Part shown: positions 8,494 through 17,647 of the stretch, one piece after another | Layout of the letters: every line of letters begins with the position of its first letter | How positions within the stretch are numbered: position 1 is the first letter of the stretch | DNA from: Allopusillimonas sp048270225 | GTDB taxonomy: Bacteria > Pseudomonadota > Gammaproteobacteria > Burkholderiales > Burkholderiaceae_B | Direction: 5' to 3' | Length of the DNA: 64,000 nt | Assembly (NCBI GenBank): GCA_048270225.1 | Contig: JBLWTG010000007.1 | Location: 155,180 to 219,179 of the forward strand | The notes under the pieces: model-generated | Seen by the model: only the letters and a program-made list of their open reading frames with translations | The model's database searches: none | Told to the model about the DNA's origin: nothing | Program-made: the position numbers and the translations under genes

Positions 8494-9399
8494 TTAGAAG
8501 ATATGTTGATCGATGTATGCCATCAGTCTTTGAGACGCATTTGAAAGACTCTTGCCAAATTTGACGATTAACTGCATCTCCGTTGCATTGAGAACGGCGC
8601 TCTCCAAAGGGACTGTTTTCAGTTCGCCCCGCCGGACATCACTCTCGACTGCGGAATTAGACATAAACGTAACCGCTAATTCATTGCGTACGAGAAGTTT
8701 GAGCGCTGCCACCGAACTCGTCACATATTTGGGCCGAAGCGATGTCCCTTCTACATACCCCGCGAGTTGCGCCATCTGTCGGAGCCCATACCCTGGCGAC
8801 AAAACCGCGAGCGGCTCATGCAGGAGTTCGTCCAAAGGCACTGCGGTCTGATACGATGCGAGCCTATGCGTGGGCCAGACAACCAGTCTTGTAGGTCGTA
8901 CACGTCGACTGTGCACAAGCACCTGTTCCGCTGGCGGAGGATTGATTGCTAGCCCTATGTCTGCCGTGTCTTCAGAGATCATGCGTACCGCCTCCACTGC
9001 ACTCACAAGAGTCAAAGTCACTTCTACTTTGTCGTGCGCCTGGTTGAACTCTCGCAAGACATCCGAGACCAAGGGTTCAATGAAGCCTTCAGCGACCGCC
9101 AGGCGTATCAATCCCCGCTTGGCGCTAGTGAGCTCTTCCAATTGCGCCTTGAGCAGGTTTTCATTGGATTGCGCTGTTCTCGCATATGACAACAGAACCG
9201 CCGCCGCCTCCGTTGGCGTCACGCCACGAGCACTGCGCAGGAAGAGTTGCACGCCGAGTTCACGCTCCAGAGTTTGGATCTGTCGACTCAAGACTGACGC
9301 TTCTAGCCCCAGTCGGTCCGCGCCCCTCCTAATACTGCCAGCGTCCATCACAGCTGCGAAGTACGCAACCCGGGCTTCATTGATGTGAGTATTTTTCAT
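8494..9399 (-). CDS. LysR-family transcriptional regulator
   Basis: 301 residues. The N-terminal helix-turn-helix is clear (ARVAYFAAVMDAGSIRRGAD, LGLEASVLSRQIQTLERELG, LFLRSARGVTPTEAA), followed by a periplasmic-binding-like effector domain (RGLIRLAVAEGFIEPL onward). The gene is divergent from the Bug receptor and M81 peptidase genes at 9514, and a perfect inverted repeat lies in between, so it very probably controls those genes. Start at ATG 9399; no strong Shine-Dalgarno is visible. Effector unknown. Confidence 0.93.
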   Translation of the reverse strand: MKNTHINEARVAYFAAVMDAGSIRRGADRLGLEASVLSRQIQTLERELGVQLFLRSARGVTPTEAAAVLLSYARTAQSNENLLKAQLEELTSAKRGLIRLAVAEGFIEPLVSDVLREFNQAHDKVEVTLTLVSAVEAVRMISEDTADIGLAINPPPAEQVLVHSRRVRPTRLVVWPTHRLASYQTAVPLDELLHEPLAVLSPGYGLRQMAQLAGYVEGTSLRPKYVTSSVAALKLLVRNELAVTFMSNSAVESDVRRGELKTVPLESAVLNATEMQLIVKFGKSLSNASQRLMAYIDQHIF

Positions 9400-9414
9400 T
9401 ATAAGAATTTAAGT

Positions 9415-9435
9415 GTGTTGCCCATATAGCAACAC
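9415..9435. promoter_or_regulatory. Candidate LysR operator between lysR and the Bug/M81 operon
   Basis: Perfect inverted repeat GTGTTGC-N7-GCAACAC. It contains the LysR-type T-N11-A core (T9419, A9431) and sits 16 bases from the LysR start and 79 bases upstream of the receptor gene, the expected place for a LysR recognition site controlling both directions. Confidence 0.72.
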
Positions 9436-9513
9436 TGTATGGCCGATTATGCGCTTCCTGCCACCCACTGTGAAGGGCACACTGGCGCTAAGTATCCCAA
9501 ATAGGACCCTTCT

Positions 9514-10470
9514 ATGCCGTCTCGTCGCCACACACTAAAGGCATTTGCCGCCGCGCTACTTGCGCCACAAATACGCTTCGCCGCCGCTGCCAGCCCAACG
9601 CACTGGGTCGTGCCCTTTGCTGCGGGAGGTACGACAGATGCTGCGGCACGGCTACTCGCTCAAGGAGTACCTGAAGGATTCGGTTCTGTAATTATCGAGA
9701 ACCGCCCCGGCGCATCTGGTGCGATTGGAGCCTCATGGATTGCCAGAGCGCGACCCGACGGATACAGCGCCTTGTTCGGTGGTCTGGCAACTAACGTCGT
9801 GCTCCCCCTGACGCAGACTGGACTGGCCTACGACGCCGAAAAAGATCTACAGCCCGTTGCGAGCCTGTGCGCCGTAGATTTTGTGTTGGTGGTTGCCGCA
9901 AGCAGTAAATTCAAGACCTTAGACGAAGTTCTAAAAGCAGCGTCTTTGTCCGGCAATGCGCTGACGTTTGCCTCCACGGGGCGCTTGGGGTCCCTGCATC
10001 TCATTATGGAGTATCTCTGCAAGCGCGCAGGCGTGCACATGGTCCACGTACCGTACAAGGGCGAAAGCCAAGGAATTATCGATCTTCAAGAAGGTAGAGT
10101 CGACATCGCGCCCATGAGCGCTGGTCTAGTTAAGCCCTTTGTCGCCCAAGGACGGCTGCGAACACTGGCAGCCCTCGGTGATCAGCGCATCGGCATCATG
10201 CCCGACGTTCCAACAGTGGCCGAGCTCGGTTTCAAGGGATTTGGCTTTCCGACTTGGAATGGGCTTTTCGTGCCCAGCGGCACTCCCAGCAATGCGCTGT
10301 CAGGTCTGGAAAAGGCTTCGTTGGTAGCCGCACGTGCATCAAAAATCGTTAAACAGCTGGCGTCTCTTGGCGTGTCATCCGCACCCAAGGGCACTGCCGA
10401 ATTCACGGAGTTTCTCCAAAGCGAACGCCAGAGATGGGGTGAGATCATCGAAACGATTGGGGTGCTCTGA
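9514..10470 (+). CDS. Bug-family tripartite tricarboxylate (TctC-like) solute receptor
   Basis: 318 residues, periplasmic. The N-terminus MPSRRHTLKAFAAALLAP resembles a twin-arginine signal (SRRHTLK) followed by a hydrophobic stretch. Mature-protein family motifs: WVVPFAAGGTTDAAARL, ENRPGASGAIGASW, ARPDGYSALFG, and VPYKGESQ. Bug proteins bind small carboxylates or amides between two lobes. No TctA/TctB genes are adjacent; in Bordetella-like genomes most Bug genes are orphan and use a shared membrane partner or act as sensors. The stop overlaps the M81 start (10468-10470/10470), so the ligand is likely the substrate of the M81 protein. Confidence 0.93.
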   Translation: MPSRRHTLKAFAAALLAPQIRFAAAASPTHWVVPFAAGGTTDAAARLLAQGVPEGFGSVIIENRPGASGAIGASWIARARPDGYSALFGGLATNVVLPLTQTGLAYDAEKDLQPVASLCAVDFVLVVAASSKFKTLDEVLKAASLSGNALTFASTGRLGSLHLIMEYLCKRAGVHMVHVPYKGESQGIIDLQEGRVDIAPMSAGLVKPFVAQGRLRTLAALGDQRIGIMPDVPTVAELGFKGFGFPTWNGLFVPSGTPSNALSGLEKASLVAARASKIVKQLASLGVSSAPKGTAEFTEFLQSERQRWGEIIETIGVL

Positions 10471-11975
10471 TGACAATCCGCAGGATTGCGCTGGGTGGAT
10501 TCCAGTACGAGACGAACACGTTCAGTGCAAAGCACCGGGCTGACTACTGTTATTTCTTGGATGAACGAGACCGACCAGCGCTCACCCGGGGTCCTGCCGT
10601 TCTGGATCGACTCGCGGGGACTAGCTTCGCGATGTCAGGCTTCCTGGACGCGATCGGCGTGGATTTCGATCTGGTCCCACTGATCTGGTCCAGTGGCGGG
10701 GCTGGTGGTCTGGTGACGGACGATGCCTTCGAACGTATCTGCGCCGAACTCGTGGGACGGCTTTCGGAGGCTGCGCCAGTGGACGCGGTTTACCTGGACC
10801 TGCACGGCGCGATGGTGACAGCCAGTCTGGAGGATGGAGAAGGTGAACTTCTGCGGCGTGTACGGGCGTGTGTTGGCGAATCCGTTCCGGTGGTGATCAG
10901 CCTGGATTACCACGCCAACGTCACACCGACAATGGTTGAGCTAGCCGACGGAATCGTGGCCTTCAGGACTTATCCACACGTAGACCGTGTTGATACCGGG
11001 CGGCGAGCCGCCGTGGTGTTAGAGCGGCTGATGCGCGAAGGGCGGCCGAAAGGACGGTCGCTGCGACATGCGAGTTTCCTTATTCCGCTGCAGAGCCAAT
11101 GCACCCTGCTTGAGCCGACACATTCGATCGTGGCGCACTCGCAATGCAATCACGGCGGAGTCATCTCGTTATCATATCTAGCAGGCTTTCCCTTGGCGGA
11201 CGTTTTTTGGTGTGGACCTTGCGTCGTCGCCTATGCCACGACGCAAGCTGAGGCCGAGCAGGTCACGGCCAGCCTTCTGGAGGCGATCGAAAGCCGGGAG
11301 TCTGATTTTGCCGAGCGGGTCTGGGACGTTCCGTCAGGTATCCACGAAGCTTTGCGCATTGCTCTCCATGCCAAGAAGCCTGTGGTGGTGGCCGATATCC
11401 AGGACAACCCTGGCGGCGGCGGTACTGGTGACACCACAGATCTACTCAAGGCGCTGATCGAGGCAGGTGCGCAAGATACGGTCATCGGGTTGATTCATGA
11501 TCCTCATGCCGCTGCGCAGGCGTGCGAGGCCGGCAAGGGCCAACGTCTGACGCTCTCCATTGGCGGAAGACATGGGCCAGCCGGCGTAACTCCACTGACA
11601 ACGGAATGCGTGGTCGAGCAGATCGGTGACGGCCAATTTGTGGCTACCGGCAGAATTAACTGCGGCAACAACACGGATCTGGGCCCCATGGCCTTGCTGA
11701 GAATCGACGGCGTTCAGGTTGTCGTGACGTCAAAGCGGATGCAGGCCTTTGACCCCGCGCCATTCCACCATCTTGGGGTAGACCTCGAGAATCAGAGATT
11801 GATAGTCGTAAAGAGTACCTGCCACTTTCGGGCTGATTTCGAGCCGATCGCAGAGCAGGTGCTTTTGATTGCAGCACCCGGGGCGTGTGTCGTGAACACT
11901 CTGGATCTTTCGTATCTCCGCCTGCGCCCTTCCGTGAGAATTGCCCCTAATACGCATACACGGGCACGCCAATGA
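10470..11975 (+). CDS. M81-family (MlrC/microcystinase-like) metallopeptidase
   Basis: 501 residues, cytosolic, no signal peptide. M81 signatures: GGFQYETNTFSA at the N-terminus, VYLDLHGAMVT, SLDYHANVTPTMVELAD, TYPHVDRVDTG, DIQDNPGGGGTGDTT, and near the end KSTCHFRADFEPI. MlrC, the prototype, is a metalloenzyme that finishes degradation of the linearised cyclic peptide microcystin; most family members have unknown amide substrates. One feature differs from the paralogue at 18664: the N-terminal GFQHETNTF motif has Tyr in place of His. The gene is coupled to the Bug receptor, suggesting import and hydrolysis of a small amide or peptide-like compound. Confidence 0.9.
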   Translation: MTIRRIALGGFQYETNTFSAKHRADYCYFLDERDRPALTRGPAVLDRLAGTSFAMSGFLDAIGVDFDLVPLIWSSGGAGGLVTDDAFERICAELVGRLSEAAPVDAVYLDLHGAMVTASLEDGEGELLRRVRACVGESVPVVISLDYHANVTPTMVELADGIVAFRTYPHVDRVDTGRRAAVVLERLMREGRPKGRSLRHASFLIPLQSQCTLLEPTHSIVAHSQCNHGGVISLSYLAGFPLADVFWCGPCVVAYATTQAEAEQVTASLLEAIESRESDFAERVWDVPSGIHEALRIALHAKKPVVVADIQDNPGGGGTGDTTDLLKALIEAGAQDTVIGLIHDPHAAAQACEAGKGQRLTLSIGGRHGPAGVTPLTTECVVEQIGDGQFVATGRINCGNNTDLGPMALLRIDGVQVVVTSKRMQAFDPAPFHHLGVDLENQRLIVVKSTCHFRADFEPIAEQVLLIAAPGACVVNTLDLSYLRLRPSVRIAPNTHTRARQ

Positions 11976-12021
11976 TGGTTAACTACGGGCAAAGGTTTAG
12001 TCAACACTCATACAAAGAACA

Positions 12022-12165
12022 ATGGAGCATCCACTGACTGACTTCGTGACTTCCGCCGTGCGTACCCGAATCTAGCACGATGTCTTTGAACCGGTGGATG
12101 TGCCCGCTGACCGCTACTGGGGCGCCCAAACCCAGCGCGCCCTTGACGAGTTCGACCTAGAACGC
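12022..12165 (+). pseudogene. fumC: Class II fumarase (FumC) N-terminal relic
   Basis: From ATG 12022 the frame reads to a TAG at 12073-12075, which replaces the Glu of the conserved TRIEHD segment, and then continues in the same frame as HDVFEPVDVPADRYWGAQ and TQRALDEFD. This is the start of class II fumarases/aspartases (usual form: D.x.GP[IV]DVPAD.LWGAQTQR). Similarity ends by about 12165, next to the stop of the MBL gene on the other strand. So ~45 codons remain of a ~460-codon gene, with a nonsense mutation. Confidence 0.8.
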
Positions 12166-12174
12166 GAAACTACC

Positions 12175-13059
12175 CTAGAGAAATCCCCAGGCGAAACCTT
12201 CACCAGTACGCCGGGCCGTGCCGGCCGACGTTCCTGCGAAATGTGGTGTGAACAGCAGAGCGTTTTTTTGAGCAGCACGATCAAGCAACCAACGACGCGA
12301 ACGAGTAGCGCCTTCGTGATCGGCACAGAACATAGAATTCCAGTGCGGACGATACACCTGAAGGGGATGATGCCATACATCACCAGTAAAAATCGCGCAT
12401 TCCCCCGCTGATTCAATCTCGATCGACATGTGACCGGGGCTGTGTCCTGGTGTCGGCTTGAATCGAATGCCAGGTAGATACTCTCCCCCCTGCGCTCCGA
12501 TTTCGTCAGCGAGCCCCGCCTCAATCACCGGAAGGACGCTGTCTTCGAAGACAATCCTGCGGCTGGCTGCTGCGTCAGTGTCATAGAACTCGCGCTCAAC
12601 AGTTGGAAACACATAGCGCGCGTTTGGAAACGTCGGCACCCACTTTCCCTCATGCAAGCGAGTGTTCCACCCAACGTGATCAACATGCAGATGAGTGTGC
12701 AAGACAAGGTCAACATCATCGGGGCTCACACCCGCGAGTGCGAGGCGTTGAAGAAACGGTGTGTCCAGTTGATGAAAGATAGCTCCGAAAGGACGATCTT
12801 TATGATTTCCGATTCCGGTGTCGACCAATATGGTCCGACCTCCGATGCGGACCACCCAAGTATGGACGCTGAGGAGCAAATTCTCCTCAGATGCGTCCAA
12901 ATGATCGCCAGCGAGCCACGGGCGATGCTCGGTGATTACTTCCGGGTCAAACTGCGAAAACAAAGTGGACGCTTTGAGCGATAAGTGTCGTTCGGTGACC
13001 TTCGTGACGGTCGCGTCTCCAACACGATAAATACGATTATTGTCGTTCATAGAGGTCAT
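12175..13059 (-). CDS. Metallo-beta-lactamase-fold hydrolase (cytosolic)
   Basis: 294 residues. The zinc motif HTHLHVDH is at residues 121-128, followed by TPGHSPGHMSIEIE (third His), FTGDVWHHP (bridging Asp) and a C-terminal HF pair. The layout matches the quorum-quenching lactonase/alkylsulfatase-like MBL branch rather than true beta-lactamases, and there is no signal peptide. Typical reactions are lactone, ester or amide ring opening. Its ATG overlaps the upstream MFS stop as ATGA, and the AspA-like deacylase is two genes upstream, so the three form one operon for uptake and hydrolysis of a substrate. A second ATG three codons in is possible. Confidence 0.88.
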   Translation of the reverse strand: MTSMNDNNRIYRVGDATVTKVTERHLSLKASTLFSQFDPEVITEHRPWLAGDHLDASEENLLLSVHTWVVRIGGRTILVDTGIGNHKDRPFGAIFHQLDTPFLQRLALAGVSPDDVDLVLHTHLHVDHVGWNTRLHEGKWVPTFPNARYVFPTVEREFYDTDAAASRRIVFEDSVLPVIEAGLADEIGAQGGEYLPGIRFKPTPGHSPGHMSIEIESAGECAIFTGDVWHHPLQVYRPHWNSMFCADHEGATRSRRWLLDRAAQKNALLFTPHFAGTSAGTARRTGEGFAWGFL

Positions 13060-14381
13060 GCTTCCTTATGAGTGTTCGCCAACAATGTCGAACGGGGGAC
13101 GAGCTGATTGGCAAGCATCACCACACCACCCGCGACAAGCAACATCACCATCACGATCATGCCAACCTGCATGCTTCCTGTCGCTGACTTCACGGTGCCG
13201 ATGATCACCGGGCTGAAGAAGCCACCCAGAACCCCAACAACATTGATAAAAGCGATACCGCCGGGTGCAGAGGCACCTTTCAGAAGGTCTCCAGGGATGG
13301 CCCACAACACCGTGTATGATGCCCACATCAGCGCAGTAGCGATCGTAATGGCAGAGAGAGACACGAGCAGGCTTGTGGAATACACCGTTGCAAGCAGTAA
13401 TGCGCCCGCGCCGACGATGCTGCACACCGCACTGTGAACGCGTCGCTCCCCAAATCGATCCGAGCTGCAGGAAAGTGCATACATGGCAGCGATGGACGCA
13501 ACGTATGGTACTGCCGACCACATTCCGATTTCCATCGTGCTGACCGTGCCCGCAGCCCTGATGATAGTCGGCAACCAGAAACTCACTGTATAGATGCCGC
13601 AAATTACACAGAAATTGCTGAACGCCAGCGCGAGAACAGATGGATTGCGCACCGCCGCGAGCAAGGCGCGATGGGCGCCCTGTGCACCAGGCGTAGCGGC
13701 AAGCTCCCGGTTCAGTGCAGCTTTTTCCGAAGGTGACAGCCACTTGGCGTCATCGATCCGATCAGTCAGGAAAAACCAGGCGACCACACCCAGAACAGCA
13801 CAGGGCAGCCCTTCGACGAGGAACATCCACTGCCAGCCCGCCAGGCCGTGCGAGCCTGCCAGCGCAGTCATAACCCAGCTTGATACTGGACCGCCAACCA
13901 TGCCGCCAATCGGTCCTGCAGCCATGACAACCGCCATCACTCGCGCCATTCGCGCCGGCGGATACCAGTACGTCAGGTACAGAATCATTCCGGGGGCAAA
14001 GCCGGCCTCAAAAACACCGAGCAGGAAACGCAAACCATAGAACGAATGCGCGTCATGCACGAACATCATGGATGCGGAGACAAGGCCCCATAAAACCATA
14101 ATCCGTGCGACGGTTCTCCGGGCGCCTATGCGAGGTAGAAGCAAGTTGCTCGGAATCTCGAACAGAACGTAGCCAATGAAGAAGATCCCTGCCCCGATCC
14201 CATATACGGCATCGGACAAGCCCAGGTCGCTCTGCATCTGAAGCTTGCCAAAGCCGATATTGATACGGTCCAGAAATGCCAGCATATAGCACAGGGTCAA
14301 GAACGGCAGCAGCCGTAACGATATTTTTCGATATACGTCGTCCAAGCCGTGCTGCGAATTTGCGGAGGTTAAAGTCGGCAT
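13056..14381 (-). CDS. MFS transporter, ACS family (third copy)
   Basis: 441 residues, 12 hydrophobic segments, inner membrane. ACS marks are LDRINIGFGKLQMQ, GYVLFEIPSNLLLPRIGARR, and APGMILYLTYWYPPARMARV. It belongs to the same family as the permeases at 3891 and 20745 but is clearly more diverged from them than they are from each other. Fifteen bases separate it from the AspA-like gene and it overlaps the MBL gene by four bases, so it should import the compound those two enzymes act on. Confidence 0.92.
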   Translation of the reverse strand: MPTLTSANSQHGLDDVYRKISLRLLPFLTLCYMLAFLDRINIGFGKLQMQSDLGLSDAVYGIGAGIFFIGYVLFEIPSNLLLPRIGARRTVARIMVLWGLVSASMMFVHDAHSFYGLRFLLGVFEAGFAPGMILYLTYWYPPARMARVMAVVMAAGPIGGMVGGPVSSWVMTALAGSHGLAGWQWMFLVEGLPCAVLGVVAWFFLTDRIDDAKWLSPSEKAALNRELAATPGAQGAHRALLAAVRNPSVLALAFSNFCVICGIYTVSFWLPTIIRAAGTVSTMEIGMWSAVPYVASIAAMYALSCSSDRFGERRVHSAVCSIVGAGALLLATVYSTSLLVSLSAITIATALMWASYTVLWAIPGDLLKGASAPGGIAFINVVGVLGGFFSPVIIGTVKSATGSMQVGMIVMVMLLVAGGVVMLANQLVPRSTLLANTHKEA

Positions 14382-14396
14382 CTCATTCTCCGTTTA

Positions 14397-15410
14397 TCAG
14401 TCAAGCACCGTGCCGGATGCCAGAAGAACTACGCAATCGCCTGGCTCGAGGCCTGCGAACGAGCGCAGACAAACAACCATGCCATCGCCGTCAAATTTTA
14501 ATTCGAACGGTTTGGCCCATGGCGCATGCGGATTGAATACCCGGCCGGCCAGTTGGCCTTTCTTGACGTGATCGCCTAGTTTGACGGTAGGCTCAAACAC
14601 ACCATTAACTGGAGAAAACACATAGTGGCTTTGCCCCTCAACCTGCAGGTACTGCGTGTCAAAACGTGGGCTTGTGGCGGTTTCTTTTCGAGTGATGCCT
14701 AACGCGGTGAGCAGTCTTGAGAGTCCCTCTTCGACAATGGCCAGTCCTTCAGGGTTGCAAGTACCGTAGCCACCGAACTCACCACACAAGAAAACCTTCT
14801 CCTGGCGTGCCGCAGACGCGGCATAAGTACGATCTTCGCCAAGCATATCCATGATCATGGCATGAGGAGCCGCGAATGATTTCACCAGGCTTAGATACTC
14901 TGACCGCGCAGGCTGCTCACGTGGAGGATAGATCAACAACATGGGCATATGGTTAAACGACTCTCCGCCAGCATGAATATCGAAGATAACGTCGGCGCGC
15001 GCAATGAGCTCGGTATCCACATAATGCGCGATAATCTCAGTGATCGACCCGTTGTTCTTGCCAGGGAAAACACGGTTCATATTTGCCTGGTCGATCGGTG
15101 AAGTACGCTTTCCTGCCAGAAATGCGGGAAAGTTCAACCCCGGAACAACAATAATGCGTCCGTTGATGGCGGCTTGTGGAAGTCTCTGCAACAGCTTCAT
15201 CAGTGCGACGGGCCCCTCATACTCGTCGCCATGAGTGCCCCCCGTCAGCAGCAGTGTGGGGCCATCACCATTCTTTAGCATCGCGACAGGAATGGGAATA
15301 TGGCCGTATCCCGATCGGTCCACCGAATGCGGCACACGCAGGGTGCCGGTCTGAAAACCGTCCTCATCGAATCGAATCTCCGTGGAAATACGGGAAACTT
15401 GAGTATTCAT
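14397..15410 (-). CDS. Succinylglutamate desuccinylase/aspartoacylase-family zinc deacylase
   Basis: 337 residues from ATG 15410, chosen for its GGAGG ribosome site; the frame is open further upstream. The M14-like catalytic domain shows GGTHGDEYEG (Zn ligands His60 and Glu63) and FDIHAGG (third ligand His146). After it comes a C-terminal beta-barrel of the biotinyl/lipoyl type (YVFSPVNGVFEPTVKLGD, KKGQLAGRVFNP, GMVVCLRSF), as seen in the AspA/AstE-like group that removes N-acyl groups from amino acids or related compounds. It is the first gene of the deacylase-MFS-MBL operon. The acyl substrate is unknown. Confidence 0.87.
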   Translation of the reverse strand: MNTQVSRISTEIRFDEDGFQTGTLRVPHSVDRSGYGHIPIPVAMLKNGDGPTLLLTGGTHGDEYEGPVALMKLLQRLPQAAINGRIIVVPGLNFPAFLAGKRTSPIDQANMNRVFPGKNNGSITEIIAHYVDTELIARADVIFDIHAGGESFNHMPMLLIYPPREQPARSEYLSLVKSFAAPHAMIMDMLGEDRTYAASAARQEKVFLCGEFGGYGTCNPEGLAIVEEGLSRLLTALGITRKETATSPRFDTQYLQVEGQSHYVFSPVNGVFEPTVKLGDHVKKGQLAGRVFNPHAPWAKPFELKFDGDGMVVCLRSFAGLEPGDCVVLLASGTVLD

Positions 15411-15513
15411 GATTGCCTCCGCCGTGGAAAAGTAGGGCTGACACATATCGTCGCCACACCTTGAATCATGAAGACTCACGGAAAACTATTCCAATGCCGA
15501 TTACTACGTCAAT

Positions 15514-15532
15514 CGATGCCTCTGAGGCATCG
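15514..15532. promoter_or_regulatory. Perfect palindrome upstream of the deacylase operon
   Basis: CGATGCCTC, one T, then GAGGCATCG: nine-base arms. It lies about 100 bases upstream of the deacylase start and about 100 bases downstream of the LysR stop. No T-run follows on either strand, so an operator is more likely than a terminator. Confidence 0.5.
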
Positions 15533-15628
15533 CCCGAGCTGAGGGGCATGGCGACAAACTGCGCGCCAGTCCATTGACTCAAATGCGGCAATACACGGCT
15601 TCAACGGCCGCGAACTGTCAGAACAGAA

Positions 15629-16525
15629 TTAATTTGCCTCTGCGTGCAAGGAGTCAAGCATGGCAATGAAACGAGCCAATGTCGGATTCAGATTCTCTTT
15701 TCGATAAGCGAATGCGAAAGGAATGATGGCTGGAAAATCAGCTATTTCCAGAAACTGCACTCTTGCGGGCGGACGGTGTCGATTGCTCGCATTCACGATC
15801 GCCGCGCCGATACCAGCTGAGACCAGCGACAAAATAGCGGCTTCGGTCGCTACCTCCTGAACCACGTCCAGCTTGAGCCCGGCTTCGCGACAGGCACCGA
15901 TCAGATAGTCGTGATAAGAAGGATAAGTGTGACGGGGAAAGGCGACAAAGGGTTTGCCATTCAGCTCGCTTGCACTGACGACCTGGTCTTCCGCCCACCC
16001 CCACTGCCTTGGGACGGCAAGCAGAACACTTCTCTGAGCAAGGGGTATCAAACTGATATTTTCAGGAAGTTCCTCGAATGTGTAGATGAACCCACCATCT
16101 ATCCGATTTGCCAGAATCCCATCGACCTGCTCGGGAGAATTCAGGGGCAACAACTCCAGTTGAATATCAGGCACTTCGATCTGGTAGCGCGCAAATACGT
16201 CGGGCACCAGACCGTCCCAACTGCTATTCTCCACAAAACCAACGGACAGACTGCCCTCCAGACCACCCGCAACTCGCTTTGCGGAGCGGGCTGCACTGGC
16301 AAGACCACTCAGCGCGGCACGGGACTCCCGCAAGAATACTTCGCCGGCTGGCGTCACTACGACTCCGGTCGTCGTGCGCTGAAATAGCGCAACTCCGATT
16401 TCAGCTTCAAGGTCGTGGATCTGGCGAGTGATGGCCGGCTGGGTGATATGAATTCGTTCCGCCGCCATTCGGAAGCTCCGACTTTCTGCTACGGCGATAA
16501 AGTAGCGCAGATGGCGCAATTCCAT
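15629..16525 (-). CDS. LysR-family transcriptional regulator (CatR/BenM-like)
   Basis: 298 residues from ATG 16525 (MELRHLRYFIAVAES), preceded by AAAGGTG; an upstream start would add nine residues that the family lacks. The helix-turn-helix is complete (SFRMAAERIHITQPAITRQ, LEAEIGVALFQR, GVVVTPAGEVFL) and the effector domain is full length. It lies upstream of and co-directional with the deacylase-MFS-MBL operon and is its probable regulator, with the 15514 palindrome as a candidate binding site. Confidence 0.92.
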   Translation of the reverse strand: MELRHLRYFIAVAESRSFRMAAERIHITQPAITRQIHDLEAEIGVALFQRTTTGVVVTPAGEVFLRESRAALSGLASAARSAKRVAGGLEGSLSVGFVENSSWDGLVPDVFARYQIEVPDIQLELLPLNSPEQVDGILANRIDGGFIYTFEELPENISLIPLAQRSVLLAVPRQWGWAEDQVVSASELNGKPFVAFPRHTYPSYHDYLIGACREAGLKLDVVQEVATEAAILSLVSAGIGAAIVNASNRHRPPARVQFLEIADFPAIIPFAFAYRKENLNPTLARFIAMLDSLHAEAN

Positions 16526-16596
16526 TTCGCACCTTTGATAATTATGTTGCACGGCCCAAGGGAATGTTATCTCAAAGGCATACAGCGATTCTCTAA

Positions 16597-17532
16597 CTAC
16601 TGTAGGTCTGACCTATCCTGTTTTCCATGCTTGCCGATCTCCAGAAAGCGATCCCGGATCCATATGCCGGCAGGATCACTTTGGGCACGCGGATGCCATG
16701 CCATCGCCAGGCGAAAAGGCGGCATACGAAATGGAAGGGGAATCAAATCAACAAATGTCGAATGGCGTTCGAGCAATTTTCTCGGAAGACTTGCCACACC
16801 ATCAGTCTGAGCCAGAACAAGCGCCACTTGGTTATAGTTGGGCACAGTAGCGACTACGTTTCTCTCCACGCCCAGTTCGGACAGAACTGCGTCCACGGGA
16901 GTGGAGAAGCCTGCCCGCGATGAAACGACGACATGTCGCAGATCGCAATACTCCGTCAGATCAGGTGTTCCGGTACCTCGAGGGTGTCCACAACGTTGTG
17001 CCAGTACGAAGTCATCGCTGAGAAGAAAGCGGGCCTTAAGGGCTTCGGGTACCTTGTCTATATCTCCTAGAAAGAGATCGACCTCGCGACGCGCCATGCG
17101 CTCAACCAGACCGGCGTCGTCCGCAGGCACGACGGCCATCCGCAACTTGTGGTTGGCATAACTCATCACCTTCGCCATGACGTCCAGTGCCAAGATCGTG
17201 AACACACTGTCATTTGTTGCGACGACGAACGTTCTTGCCGAGGTTCGAGGATCAAATTCGTGAGATTGCGCCACGGCATCGCTTAGCCTGACCAGTGCCT
17301 CCGACAGGACGGGACGCAACGCTAGCGCCCTTTCGGTCGGCACCATGCCGCGTCCCGTTTCAGAAGGGACAAGCAGCGGGTCCTGGAACAGATCGCGCAA
17401 ACGAGAAAGGTGGCCCGACAGCGTCGACTGACCGATGTGCAGGCGCTGCGCTGCATGCGTCACGTTCAACTCATCCAGCAAGGTGTCCAACGAAATCAGC
17501 AGATGCAACTCTGATTTTTTCATATCGAACAT
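16597..17532 (-). CDS. LysR-family transcriptional regulator (NodD/DntR-like)
   Basis: 311 residues from ATG 17532, which follows GGGAGG at good spacing. N-terminus MFDMKKSELHLLISLDTLLD; the helix-turn-helix reads LNVTHAAQRLHIGQSTLSG, LSRLRDLFQDPLLV, then RGMVPTERALAL. The form with LLISLDTLL and DPLL is typical of the NodD/NahR/PnbR side of the family. Divergent from the exported MBL protein at 17648 with ~115 bp between, so that gene is the likely target. Distinct from the adjacent LysR, with which it shares only family features. Confidence 0.92.
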   Translation of the reverse strand: MFDMKKSELHLLISLDTLLDELNVTHAAQRLHIGQSTLSGHLSRLRDLFQDPLLVPSETGRGMVPTERALALRPVLSEALVRLSDAVAQSHEFDPRTSARTFVVATNDSVFTILALDVMAKVMSYANHKLRMAVVPADDAGLVERMARREVDLFLGDIDKVPEALKARFLLSDDFVLAQRCGHPRGTGTPDLTEYCDLRHVVVSSRAGFSTPVDAVLSELGVERNVVATVPNYNQVALVLAQTDGVASLPRKLLERHSTFVDLIPLPFRMPPFRLAMAWHPRAQSDPAGIWIRDRFLEIGKHGKQDRSDLQ

Positions 17533-17647
17533 TCCGATACCTCCCATCGAAACTAACAATTAACGATCCTCTGGACATCCTCTTTACACTTTGACTTATT
17601 GCATCCAGCACTATATCGCACAACCTCTTTTTCAAAAGGAAACCCAA

